DNA from: Lysobacter sp. | GTDB lineage: Bacteria; Pseudomonadota; Gammaproteobacteria; Xanthomonadales; Xanthomonadaceae | Length of the DNA stretch: 64,000 nucleotides | Assembly: GCA_008015835.1 (NCBI GenBank) | Contig: SSGH01000001.1 | Location: forward strand, 62,001-126,000 | Reading direction: 5' to 3' | Shown: positions 8,704-16,599 of the stretch, in pieces | Numbering within the stretch: the first letter of the stretch is position 1 | Layout: every line of letters begins with the position of its first letter | Notes under the pieces: model-generated | The model's input: the letters and a program-made list of their open reading frames with translations, nothing else | What the model was told of the DNA's origin: nothing | Databases searched by the model: none | Program-made: the position numbers and the translations under genes

Positions 8704-9399
8704 TCAGTGCGGGTCCGGCAGTCGTCCGCGGGCCCAGTGCTTGATCGCGCCGCGCAGGTCCATCAGTTTGCGGTGGAAGAAATGCGAGGTTTCGGGCATT
8801 CGGACCAGATTGGGTTCGGCGCCGGCGCGCGTTTGCGCCTGGGCCTCGACCCAGTCGTACACGGCCTGCGGGTCGACGATTTCGTCGTCCTCGCCCTGCA
8901 CCACCAGCCACGGCATCGCCGGGGGCGCGATGCGCGCGAAATCCCAGCGCCCCGCTGGCGGGGCGATCGCGATCAGCGCCGCCGGCCGCAATTCCGCCGC
9001 GCCCGAGAGCGCGATGTAGGCGCCGAAGCTGAAGCCGCCGAGCCACAGCGAGGCATCGGGCCGCTGTTGCCGCACCCACGCGGCGACGGCGCGCAGATCG
9101 TCCAGCTCGCCAACGCCGTGGTCGAACGTGCCCGCGGACGCGCCCACGCCGCGGAAGTTGAAGCGCACGGTCGCCAAGCCCAGCTCGCGCAGGCTGCGCG
9201 CGGCCATGGTCACGACTTTGTTGTGCATCGAGCCGCCCTCGGTGGGCAGCGGGTGGCACACGATCGCCACCACCGGCCGAACCGGCGTTTCGGCGTCCGG
9301 GTATTCCACCGCCAGCTCCAGTTCGCCCGCGGGGCCGGTCAGGCGCACCGCGGCATCGGCGGTGGGAAACGCGGGCGCGGGCGGGTTCGGAACGGACAT
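8704..9399 (-). CDS. Alpha/beta hydrolase (dienelactone-hydrolase/CGI-58-like small hydrolase)
   Basis: 231 residues, complete small alpha/beta-hydrolase fold. The oxyanion region CHPLPTEGGSMHNKV is characteristic of a group of short proteobacterial hydrolases; the nucleophile elbow GFSFGAY contains the catalytic Ser, GEDDEIVD the acid and TSHFFHRK the His. The protein has no signal peptide, so it acts in the cytoplasm. It lies between a secreted nuclease gene (42 bp upstream) and zapE (2 bp downstream), all on the minus strand, and is probably cotranscribed with zapE. The substrate cannot be deduced. Confidence 0.9.
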   Translation of the reverse strand: MSVPNPPAPAFPTADAAVRLTGPAGELELAVEYPDAETPVRPVVAIVCHPLPTEGGSMHNKVVTMAARSLRELGLATVRFNFRGVGASAGTFDHGVGELDDLRAVAAWVRQQRPDASLWLGGFSFGAYIALSGAAELRPAALIAIAPPAGRWDFARIAPPAMPWLVVQGEDDEIVDPQAVYDWVEAQAQTRAGAEPNLVRMPETSHFFHRKLMDLRGAIKHWARGRLPDPH

Positions 9400-9441
9400 G
9401 CGCGGATGATACGCGGCGCGGCGACCCGCGACCGGCGTCGT

Positions 9442-11232
9442 TCAGCGGCCGAGCCGGAAGCCCAGCAGCAGCGGGTCGTGGTCGGAGCTGCGCCAGGGGC
9501 CGGTGGCGGCGTCGTTTTCGCGCTCGGGTTCGTCGGCGTTGCTGTGCCACTTCGCCGCGCCGGCCAAACGCGCCGCCAGCGTCGGGCTGAGCAGGGCGTG
9601 GTCGAGACGCCCGCTGAGGCTGTCGTAGACGTAGCTGTACGGCGCCGGGCCGTGGCCGCTCGCGTAAGCGTCGCGCCAGCCCTCGGCGAGCAGGGTCCGC
9701 AGCGGGTCTTCCATGCCGTAGGCGTTCAAATCGCCGACGATCATCGCCAGATCGCTGCCCGATCGCGTCGGGTCGGTCCGCAGCCAGGCGTTCACCCGGC
9801 GCGCGCTCTCGACGCGGGTCGCGTTCCAGCAGCCCTGGCCGTCGCCTTGGTCGGTGTCGAGGCCGGCGGCGTCGCGGCAGCCTTTGGACTTGAAGTGCGC
9901 GACCGCGAGGGTGAACGCCGGGCCGGAGGCCGCGCCGCCGCGCAACGCGCGAAAGGTGTGCGCCATCGGCACCCGGCTATGCGATTCGAACGGGCCGCCG
10001 GTCAACGTCGCCGGGGCGCCCACCGGGGCGACGCGGCCGGCGCGGTACAGCAACGCCACCCGAATCTGGTCGGTCCCCGGGCCTTCGCCGGCATCGACGA
10101 ACCGCCAATCCTCGCCCAGACCGGCCGCGCGCATCGCGTCGGTCAGGGTCGCGATGCTGCTGTCCGGGCCGTAGCCGTCGTTCTCCAGCTCCATCAGCGC
10201 CAGGATGTCCGGCTTCAGCGCGCGGATGGTCGCCAGATGCCGCGCGAGCTGCGCGCGATAAGCCTCGGCCGTGCGCGCGCCGCGCGGGGTCGGAAAGCCG
10301 CCGCCGCGGCCGTCGCCGTTGAACAGATTTTCCAGATTGAACGCGACCACGCGCAGATCGCCGCCGACCCGCGGCGGTTGCGGGCGCGACGCGGCCGACA
10401 GCCGCGGCATCGCGGTCAACCGCAGTCGATAACCGCCGCCGCGCTGATCGACCACGCCTTCGACTCGCGACAACCGACTGCCCGCGCGCGGCACGCCGCC
10501 CGGCAGAAACCAGACGGTCGCGGGCGATTCTGCGTCGCCGCCGGCGTCCGGCCGCAGATCGTCCAGACGCAGCAAACGGCGCGCGTTCTCGGCCGCGATC
10601 GCGTTCGCTTGCGGGCCGGGCGCGGCGGCTTCGGTCGGGACGAACAAGCGGCCGCCGAAACTCGCGAACACTTCGCCATGGCGCCGCGTGCGATGCGTGC
10701 CGAGCACGGTCAGCGGCGCGGCGATGCGCACGCGCATGTTCTCGTAGCGCTCCCAATCGACGGGCGGCGCGGCGATCGCGACCGGTGTGGGCGCACGCGT
10801 GAGGCCGAGCGGCGCCACCGCGACGGGCCGCAGCGCAGTGCGAGTGCCGCGACCGCTGTCGATTTCCACCACCGTGCCGCGGACGCGGACGCGCGCGCCC
10901 ACCGGCGGGCCGCCCGCATCGATCACGAACAGCGCGTCGGACGTGGCCGGGTCGCCGTCGCCGGCGTCCTGCACGAACCAGCCGTCGTCGTCCGCGGCCG
11001 AAGTCGCCTGGCCTTCGGTGTCGAGCGCGGCGGTGACCACGCCTTCGACCACGACTTCGCGCCCGAGCAGCGGGCTGGCGTCGCCGCGGCCCTGCACCGC
11101 GCCGATGGCGAGCGCGGCGGCGCGGTCGTCCTGCGCGGCGAGATCGAAGCCGATAGCGGTGACGAGGACGGCGGTCGCCAGCGACAGCGCGAACGCGATG
11201 CGAACGGAACGGACGGTGCGCGAACGAGCCAT
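9442..11232 (-). CDS. Secreted endonuclease/exonuclease/phosphatase-family nuclease (ExeM/NucH-like)
   Basis: 596 residues with a signal peptide (residues 1-33, cut near LAAQDD). The N-terminal 250 residues are an OB-fold-like region with repeated 'VRVRGTVVEID'-type strands. The C-terminal half (from about 290, VVAFNLENLFNGDG) is the metal-dependent nuclease domain: LENLF, LMELENDGYG, VAHFKSKG, IVGDLNAYGMEDP and SSDHDPLLLGF supply the Asn, Glu, Asp/Asn and Asp-His metal and catalytic residues of the family. This is the arrangement of extracellular DNases such as ExeM of Shewanella and NucH. The LPxTG or GlyGly-CTERM anchor seen in some homologues is missing, so the enzyme is probably released or periplasmic. 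It is likely used for extracellular DNA or nutrient phosphate. Confidence 0.88.
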   Translation of the reverse strand: MARSRTVRSVRIAFALSLATAVLVTAIGFDLAAQDDRAAALAIGAVQGRGDASPLLGREVVVEGVVTAALDTEGQATSAADDDGWFVQDAGDGDPATSDALFVIDAGGPPVGARVRVRGTVVEIDSGRGTRTALRPVAVAPLGLTRAPTPVAIAAPPVDWERYENMRVRIAAPLTVLGTHRTRRHGEVFASFGGRLFVPTEAAAPGPQANAIAAENARRLLRLDDLRPDAGGDAESPATVWFLPGGVPRAGSRLSRVEGVVDQRGGGYRLRLTAMPRLSAASRPQPPRVGGDLRVVAFNLENLFNGDGRGGGFPTPRGARTAEAYRAQLARHLATIRALKPDILALMELENDGYGPDSSIATLTDAMRAAGLGEDWRFVDAGEGPGTDQIRVALLYRAGRVAPVGAPATLTGGPFESHSRVPMAHTFRALRGGAASGPAFTLAVAHFKSKGCRDAAGLDTDQGDGQGCWNATRVESARRVNAWLRTDPTRSGSDLAMIVGDLNAYGMEDPLRTLLAEGWRDAYASGHGPAPYSYVYDSLSGRLDHALLSPTLAARLAGAAKWHSNADEPERENDAATGPWRSSDHDPLLLGFRLGR

Positions 11233-11255
11233 CGGCGAAACCTCGTGTCGGATAG

Positions 11256-11283
11256 CGCAACGCCGCCCGGAGGCGGCGTTGCG
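11256..11283. other. Perfect 12-bp hairpin between cytochrome and nuclease genes
   Basis: CGCAACGCCGCC (11256-11267) and its complement (11272-11283) around a CGGA loop. It has no T-tract in the direction of the flanking minus-strand genes; it may still end cytochrome c mRNA or protect its 3' end. Confidence 0.4.
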
Positions 11284-11312
11284 AGAAAAGCGATTTGCGT
11301 CGAAATACGGGT

Positions 11313-11414
11313 TAGCGGTTGTCGACTCGTAGCGGTTGTCGACTCGTAGCGGTTGTCGACTCGTAGCGGTTATCGGCGATTAGCGGATAACGGCTATTAG
11401 CGGTTATCGGCGAT
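11313..11414. repeat. Six tandem copies of a 17-bp repeat
   Basis: Three identical units TAGCGGTTGTCGACTCG (11313-11363) followed by three diverged units of the same length, of which two read TAGCGGTTATCGGCGAT (11364-11380, 11398-11414) and one TAGCGGATAACGGCTAT (11381-11397). A partial seventh unit (TAGCTGTTATCC) overlaps the 3' end of the cytochrome c gene, whose TAA stop is inside the array. Confidence 0.9.
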
Positions 11415-11926
11415 TAGCTGTTATCCACCATGTAATCGACCGCCGCCTTGATCTGATCGTCCGTCAACGCCGGGTTGCCGCCCTTGGCCGGCATCACGCC
11501 CGCGCCGCCTTGGAAGCCTTCGATCGCGTGTTTGTACAACGTGTCTTTGCCCTTGGCCGCGCGCGCGCCCATGCCGGCGGCGTTCAACATCGGCGCGCCG
11601 CCCACGCCGCCCTTATGGCAGCCGGCGCACAAGCCGTTGAAGATTTCGAGACCGTCGGTGCGGCCGCCGTAGGGCACGTTGGCGGTGAGCGCGGCCTTCG
11701 CCGCTTCGTCCGCCGCGGCCTTCGCCGCTTCGCCGCTCTTGCCGGCGAACACGTCGCCCACCGGCGCGATGCGCGCTTCGATGCGCTTGGCTTCGATCGG
11801 GTTCGGGGCGTGCGGAAACCCGCTATGCAGGTAGAGGGCGAACAGGATCAGGCCCAGAGTGACCACCATCAAAAAGACGATGACCATCGAAAAGCGCTTG
11901 AGGAAGTCCAGATCGTAGTTGCGCAC
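11414..11926 (-). CDS. Membrane-anchored c5-like cytochrome c
   Basis: 170 residues. An uncleaved N-terminal anchor (residues 12-33, MVIVFLMVVTLGLILFALYL) is followed by a linker of about 60 Ala/Glu-rich residues and a single c-type haem domain with CAGCH near residue 101 and the distal Met in VMPAKGGNPALTDD. This is the cytochrome c5/CycB pattern; these proteins pass electrons to terminal oxidases or reductases in the periplasm. It has its own promoter (-10 at 11977-11982) directly behind the terminator of the cbb3 cluster, so it is near but not part of that operon. The stop codon lies inside a 17-bp tandem repeat array. Confidence 0.88.
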   Translation of the reverse strand: MRNYDLDFLKRFSMVIVFLMVVTLGLILFALYLHSGFPHAPNPIEAKRIEARIAPVGDVFAGKSGEAAKAAADEAAKAALTANVPYGGRTDGLEIFNGLCAGCHKGGVGGAPMLNAAGMGARAAKGKDTLYKHAIEGFQGGAGVMPAKGGNPALTDDQIKAAVDYMVDNS

Positions 11927-11976
11927 GACTCACCTGAGGGACGGGGACGCGGCCTGGCTCGGCCGCACAGCCGTCT

Positions 11977-11982
11977 ATTATA
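11977..11982 (-). promoter_or_regulatory. Consensus -10 box of the cytochrome c5 gene
   Basis: TATAAT on the minus strand, about 50 bp before the ATG at 11926. The -35 region (TTCAAC/TTTCAA, 16-17 bp upstream) is weak, which may mean an activator is used. Confidence 0.45.
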
Positions 11983-12003
11983 GGGGCACGACGAGGTTGT
12001 TGA

Positions 12004-12026
12004 AAAACGCGCCCAGCGCGCGTTTT
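12004..12026 (-). terminator. Intrinsic terminator at the end of the cbb3 cluster
   Basis: AAAACGCGC (12004-12012) and GCGCGTTTT (12018-12026) form a perfect stem with a 5-nt loop. Read on the minus strand the stem ends in TTTTT, directly after the last gene of the cco cluster (stop at 12070). The stem is symmetrical enough to work in both directions. Confidence 0.6.
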
Positions 12027-12069
12027 CGGCGGCCCGCGCACCAGGCCGAAAGCGGCGGCTCGCCGCGGC

Positions 12070-12810
12070 TCACATCGGCAGCGGCTTGCAGCCCAGGGCC
12101 GACAACGCATCGTGCAGGGCCGGGGCGCGCATCAACCACGGCGCGGCGATGGTCAACAGCCCGGCGGCCAGCAACAGCGCGCCGGCCGCCGCGCGAAAGC
12201 CGCCGCGCTGCAGGCGCTGCCCGATCCGCGCGCCGGACCACGTCAACGGCACCATCACCAGCCACGTGCCCAGGCCGAAAGCGGTCATCGTCAGCGCGCC
12301 GTTCACCGCGCTGGCCTGCAGCCACGCCGCGCTGAGCATGGTGGCGCTGAGCCCGCAGGGCAGCCAGCCCCAAAGCAGGCCCAGACCGATCCGCTTCCAG
12401 GCCGTGTCCGCCGGCAGCAGCAGGCCCTGCAGCGGACGCAGCCGCTGCCACAACGCCTGCGCCGGCCGCGCCAGCGGGTTGAAGCGACCGCTGGGGTCGA
12501 GCAAGCGAATCGCGATCAAGATCAGCACCGCGCCCACGCCCACGCGCAGCGCCAGCGAGAACATCGGCCGCTGCACCAGCGCCACCAACCCGTGGCCGAT
12601 ACCGCCAGCGACGGCCCCGGCGATGGCGTAACCCAGCACGCGGCCGAGATTCGGCTGAAGCGCGCGCAGCCACGAAGCGGTCCGCGACAGATTCCGATCC
12701 ACCGCGCCGCCCAACACCGTGGTGGCGATGCCGCCGCACATCGCGGCGCAGTGCACACCGCCCAACAGGCCGCTCAACAGCGCGCCGCCCAGCACCAACC
12801 AATCAAGCAT
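12070..12810 (-). CDS. Sulfite exporter TauE/SafE-like (DsbD_2/UreH-2) membrane protein of the cbb3 cluster
   Basis: 246 residues with about six TM segments. The N-terminal HCAAMCGG motif and WGWLPCGLSATML in the middle are the paired Cys motifs of the DsbD_2/YedE-like (annotated as 'sulfite exporter TauE/SafE') family that sits next to ccoS in many proteobacteria. The first Cys-His pair (VHCAAMCGG) could bind copper, and a role in copper supply for the CuB site of cbb3 oxidase is plausible. The start ATG at 12810 overlaps the end of ccoS by 8 bp, so it is translationally coupled to the assembly genes. No sulfite link is supported here. Confidence 0.85.
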   Translation of the reverse strand: MLDWLVLGGALLSGLLGGVHCAAMCGGIATTVLGGAVDRNLSRTASWLRALQPNLGRVLGYAIAGAVAGGIGHGLVALVQRPMFSLALRVGVGAVLILIAIRLLDPSGRFNPLARPAQALWQRLRPLQGLLLPADTAWKRIGLGLLWGWLPCGLSATMLSAAWLQASAVNGALTMTAFGLGTWLVMVPLTWSGARIGQRLQRGGFRAAAGALLLAAGLLTIAAPWLMRAPALHDALSALGCKPLPM

Positions 12811-13045
12811 GGCGATCGTCGTCGTCGGTCGATGCGGCGCCTGCGGAGGCCTCGTCGGCGCTCGTCTCGGACGCCGCCGCGCGTTCGCTCTCCGGGCGCG
12901 CCTCGGGCGGACGGTCCACCAGGATGTCCAGCGCAGGCGTGTCCAAATCGTCGTACTGGCCGTTGCGCACCGCCCAGACGAAGGCGTAGATCGCCAGACC
13001 CAGCAGGATCAGGCTGATCGGCACCAGCGCGAGAAGAATGTTCAC
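12803..13045 (-). CDS. ccoS: cbb3-type cytochrome oxidase assembly protein CcoS
   Basis: 80 residues from a GTG start at 13045, which overlaps the ccoI stop in a GTGA. It has one N-terminal TM segment (residues 3-24) followed by the family signature FVWAVRNGQYDDLDTPALDIL, here read as FVWAVRNGQYDDLD plus the rest, and an acidic tail (ASTDDDDRHA). CcoS (FixS) is needed for insertion of copper/haem into cbb3 oxidase. The length is a little above the usual 50-70 because of the low-complexity tail. Confidence 0.92.
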   Translation of the reverse strand: MNILLALVPISLILLGLAIYAFVWAVRNGQYDDLDTPALDILVDRPPEARPESERAAASETSADEASAGAASTDDDDRHA

Positions 13046-15645
13046 GAAGCGATCTCCGATGCATCGCGCCGCGCGCTGGTCGCACGCGAAGGCGCAGCGG
13101 GAATGCGACCGAGCCGCAGCGCGTTCAAGGTCACCAGCAGCGACGACAGCGCCATACCCACCGCGGCCATCCACGGCGTGACCACGCCGGCCGCGGCCAA
13201 GGGCAACGCGAGCAGGTTGTAGCCCACCGCCCATGCCAGATTTTCGCGCACGATGCGTTCGCTGCGCCGCGCCAGCGCGACCGCCTGCGGAATGCGACCG
13301 AGCGCATCGCCGACGATCACGAAATCCGCCGCGCGCTGCGCCAACGCTGCGCCGTCCGCTAACGCCAGCGATACGTCGGCGCCGGCCAACACCGGCGCGT
13401 CGTTCAACCCGTCGCCGACCATCGCCACCACGTCGCCCGCGGCTTGGCGCGCATGCACGTGCGCGAGCTTGTCTTCGGGCGTTTGCCGCGCGCGCACCGC
13501 GTCCTCGCGCACGCCCACGGTGTCGGCCAAGCGCGCGACGCGCGCCTGCGCATCGCCACTGCAGATCTCCACATCCAGCCCCAAGCCGCGCAGATCGCCG
13601 ACCGTGGCCGCGGCGTCGGCGCGCAGCGTTTCGTCCAGCGCGAAACGCGCGAGGGCATGACGACCGTCGCCGAGCCATAAAGCATCGTCGTCGCACGCGC
13701 GCGCGTCGTCCGCGGCGGCCCACTGCGCGCGGCCCAAGCGATAGGCGACGCCCGCGACGCGGCCGGCGATGCCGAATCCCGGTTCGCTGCGCACATCGGC
13801 GACGTCATCGATGCGCGGCGCGCGCGCGTCCGTCGCCGCCGCAACGAAGGCCGCCGCGAGCGGATGGCCGCTGTCGTGTTCCAGCGCCACGGCGATCGCG
13901 AGCGCGTCGTTGGCGTCGCGGCCGCCGAAGCGATCTTCGAAAACGTCGATTCCCGCGATGCGCGGGCGACGGTCGGTGAGCGTGCCGGTTTTATCGAACA
14001 CGATGCGGTTCGCGCGCGCCAAGGCCTGCAGCGCTTCCGGGCGCAGCGCCAGCACGCCGAGTTTCGCCAACGCGCCATGCACCGCGGTGAGCGCGGTGGG
14101 CACCGCCAGCGACAGCGCGCACGGGCAGCTCACCACCAACACCGCTAGCGCCACTTCGAACGCGCGCGCCGGTTCGTGCATGCGCCACCACGCGTAGACC
14201 GCGAGCGCGATCAAGGCCAAGCCGGTGACGAACCACGCGGCGATGCGATCCGCGCGCTGCGCCAAGGGCGGGCGCTGCGCCTGCGCGCGTTCGACCAAGC
14301 GCGTGAGCTGCGACAACCGCGTGTCCTCGCCGGTGCGCTGCACGCGCAGCCGCGCCGGACGTTCGCGGCACACGCTGCCGGCGAACACCGCATCGCCCGC
14401 GCGTTTGCCGACCGCGCGCGATTCGCCGGTGAGCAGCGATTCGTCGAACGCGGCGAGCGGTGCCTGCGCATCGTCGTCGCGCGGCGTCGCGATGCGGGCA
14501 TCGAGCGACATCGCATCGTCCAGCAGCATGCCATCGTCCAGCAATACTCCATCGGCCGGCACCGCATCGCCGACGGCCACGCGCACCACATCACCCGCCG
14601 CCAGCGCTTCCAGCGGCACGTGTTCGCGATGGCCGTCGGCGCGCTCGCGCACCGCCAGGGCCGGACGCGCGCGCGCCAACGCATCGACCTGCGCGCTGGC
14701 GGCGCCGCGCGCGCGTTCTTCCAGCAAACGCGCGGTCAGCAACAGGAACACGAACATCACCGCGGCGTCGTACCACACGTGCACGCCGCCGCGCAGGGTT
14801 TCGATCAGGCTGGCGAAATACGCCAACAGCGTGGAGGTAGCGACCAGCGTGTCCATGCCCAAACGTCGCGCGCGCAATTCGCGCCACGCGCCTTCCAAAA
14901 ACGGCCAGCCCGAATAGAACACCACCGGGGTCGAGACCAAGAACGCGATCCAGCGGAAAAAATCGCGGGTGGGAATCGGCATTTGCCGCGCGGTGTCCAG
15001 ATACAGCGCTTCGGCGAACATCATCGCCTGCATCGTGCCCAGGCCGGCCACGCCCAAGCGAATCAACCAACGCCGACGTTCGCGACGCCGCAGCGCTTCG
15101 CGCGATTCGCCGGTCGCCAGCGCCGGGCGATACCCCAGCGACGCCAGTCGCGACAACAGCGCCGACAACCGCGTGCGCTGCGGGTCCCACACGATGCGGA
15201 TGCGCCCGGTCACGGCGTTGGCCACCACTTCGCGCACGCCGTCGTCGCGACACAGCGCGCGATCGATCAGCCACGCGCAGGCCGCGCAGCGCATGCCGTC
15301 GGTCAGCACGGTGATCTCACGGCCATCGTCCACCGCGCGGGTATGACCGGCCAACACGTCTTCGCGATCCCAGGCGCGATAGTCGGTGTCGTCCGGGTCG
15401 ATTTTCGCGGCTTCGCTTTGGCGCAGGCGGTAGTAATCCTGCAGCGAGGCGTCGACGATCCAACTCGCCGCCGCGGCGCAGCCGGTGCAGCAGAACGCGC
15501 GCTCGACGCCCTCGACGTTCGCGATGGCCGGCGCATGCGGCAGCGCTTCGCCGCAGTGAAAGCAGCGGCCGGCGGCAGCGCCGTTCGCGCCCACGTCGCG
15601 TTGGCCGAACGCCGTGCTCGCGAGTGTGGCGCCGCCGGCGGTCAT
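13042..15645 (-). CDS. ccoI: Copper-translocating P-type ATPase of cbb3 oxidase assembly, CcoI
   Basis: 867 residues from ATG 15645, which overlaps the ccoH stop (ATGA). The N-terminus has a CcoI-specific cysteine region (CFHCGEALP, FCCTGC), then a heavy-metal-associated domain with GMRCAACAW. TM helices follow, with SCPCALS as the intramembrane copper site, DKTGTLT as the phosphorylation site, HPLAAAF in the nucleotide domain and GDGLNDAPVLAGAD as the hinge. CcoI/FixI exports Cu(I) to the periplasm for the CuB centre of CcoN. Translation is coupled to both neighbours. The insertion ILDDGMLLDDAMSLDARI near the actuator domain (VLLDDGMLLDDAMSLD) is a local duplication of the type common in this GC-rich genome. 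Confidence 0.95.
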   Translation of the reverse strand: MTAGGATLASTAFGQRDVGANGAAAGRCFHCGEALPHAPAIANVEGVERAFCCTGCAAAASWIVDASLQDYYRLRQSEAAKIDPDDTDYRAWDREDVLAGHTRAVDDGREITVLTDGMRCAACAWLIDRALCRDDGVREVVANAVTGRIRIVWDPQRTRLSALLSRLASLGYRPALATGESREALRRRERRRWLIRLGVAGLGTMQAMMFAEALYLDTARQMPIPTRDFFRWIAFLVSTPVVFYSGWPFLEGAWRELRARRLGMDTLVATSTLLAYFASLIETLRGGVHVWYDAAVMFVFLLLTARLLEERARGAASAQVDALARARPALAVRERADGHREHVPLEALAAGDVVRVAVGDAVPADGVLLDDGMLLDDAMSLDARIATPRDDDAQAPLAAFDESLLTGESRAVGKRAGDAVFAGSVCRERPARLRVQRTGEDTRLSQLTRLVERAQAQRPPLAQRADRIAAWFVTGLALIALAVYAWWRMHEPARAFEVALAVLVVSCPCALSLAVPTALTAVHGALAKLGVLALRPEALQALARANRIVFDKTGTLTDRRPRIAGIDVFEDRFGGRDANDALAIAVALEHDSGHPLAAAFVAAATDARAPRIDDVADVRSEPGFGIAGRVAGVAYRLGRAQWAAADDARACDDDALWLGDGRHALARFALDETLRADAAATVGDLRGLGLDVEICSGDAQARVARLADTVGVREDAVRARQTPEDKLAHVHARQAAGDVVAMVGDGLNDAPVLAGADVSLALADGAALAQRAADFVIVGDALGRIPQAVALARRSERIVRENLAWAVGYNLLALPLAAAGVVTPWMAAVGMALSSLLVTLNALRLGRIPAAPSRATSARRDASEIAS

Positions 15646-16265
15646 GGCCTTGCGGGCGCTGCCGGCGACGCGGAGGGGTCGGCAGAAGGCTCGCCCGCAG
15701 GCGCGTCCGCGGCGCGAGCGTCGGCCGAGGTCTGCGTGTCCAGCGCCGGTTGCAGCAAGGTCGCGCGGGTCGCTTTCGGCAAACGCCCGTGCAGGCGCCA
15801 GCGCGCGTCGGCGCCGACGAGCTGCACGCGCCAGTCGTGGCTGAGGTCGAGGGTGTCGTCCACGCGCCACCCGTGGGCGACGGGCCGCAGCTCCAGTTCG
15901 CGATCGTCCGCGGCGCGGGTCGGATGCTGCAGCGACAGCCGCACCGGACGCTTGCGCACGTCGTCGGTCTTCAGCAGCTCGCCGCTCGCGGGCAGGATGT
16001 CGATGGCGCGCTCTTCGATGCGGATCACCGCCGACAGCTTTTCCGCGGCGGCGAAGGCGTCGGGGCCGAGATCGGTGGTTTGGATCTGCGCGGTGCGCTT
16101 CACGTCGTCGGGCAGCGCATCGCTGCCGCCGGAGCGGATCGCGATCGCCAAGGTGACGAATGCGGCCACGATCACCAACGCGGGCAAGCCGACGATCAGC
16201 CACACCATCGGGTTGCGGAGCGCGCCGCCGCGAGGGGCGTCGGTGGCAGGGTCGTCGGTCTTCAC
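15642..16265 (-). CDS. ccoH: FixH/CcoH-family cbb3 oxidase assembly protein
   Basis: 207 residues from a GTG start at 16265 (KTDDPATDAPRGG). An upstream ATG at 16418 would add about 50 Arg-rich residues not found in the family, so the GTG, which has GAGAG before it, is preferred. One N-terminal TM segment lies at about residues 20-42 (NPMVWLIVGLPALVIVAAF) and is followed by a periplasmic FixH-like domain with repeated blocks VRLSLQHPTRAADD and DWRVQLVGADARW. CcoH stabilises the assembling oxidase and contacts CcoN and CcoP. The Ala/Pro-rich C-terminal tail is longer than in most FixH proteins. Confidence 0.85.
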   Translation of the reverse strand: MKTDDPATDAPRGGALRNPMVWLIVGLPALVIVAAFVTLAIAIRSGGSDALPDDVKRTAQIQTTDLGPDAFAAAEKLSAVIRIEERAIDILPASGELLKTDDVRKRPVRLSLQHPTRAADDRELELRPVAHGWRVDDTLDLSHDWRVQLVGADARWRLHGRLPKATRATLLQPALDTQTSADARAADAPAGEPSADPSASPAAPARP

Positions 16266-16599
16266 TGCGTCGGCTCTCGTGCGTCGTGGCGGCGGAGGGA
16301 AACGTAAGGTAACGCGGGCCGCGGCGATCCGACAGCGTCGACGGCCGTCGTGCCTCGATGCGTCCGCGTCGATCTTCGATGCGATCTGCGATCGCGGCCC
16401 GCCGTCCATGAGCGCCACGTTGCCGGAACGCGGCGGGACGGCTGTTGATGCAGGTCAGCAGGGCGGGCGAAAACGGCGAGAGCGCGCCGGACGTTCATGA
16501 ACGGGCATCGGCGATGTCCGCGATGTCGATGCGTCGCGCGCCGGCGATACCGAGCGCGCGGCCCCGAAACGCCCCGAACGATCGGATTCGGAGGGCCGG
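16266..16599. other. 334-bp gap between ccoG and ccoH
   Basis: No gene seen. The sequence contains short imperfect inverted repeats around 16373-16398 (GATCTTCGATGCGATC-type) but no terminator with a T-tract. If ccoH used the ATG at 16418 the gap would shrink to 181 bp. Confidence 0.4.

Noticed and set aside
8707-11349. 880-codon plus-strand ORF opposite the hydrolase and nuclease genes
   Set aside because: A high-GC shadow frame. Both minus-strand genes have complete catalytic motifs.
11313-11414. Tandem array as a CRISPR
   Set aside because: Units are adjacent with no unique spacers and there are no cas genes in the window.
14176-16500. 774-codon plus-strand ORF opposite ccoI and ccoH
   Set aside because: The opposite strand carries the complete CPC and DKTGTLT motifs of CcoI. 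The plus-strand product is Arg/His/Gln-rich without a domain.
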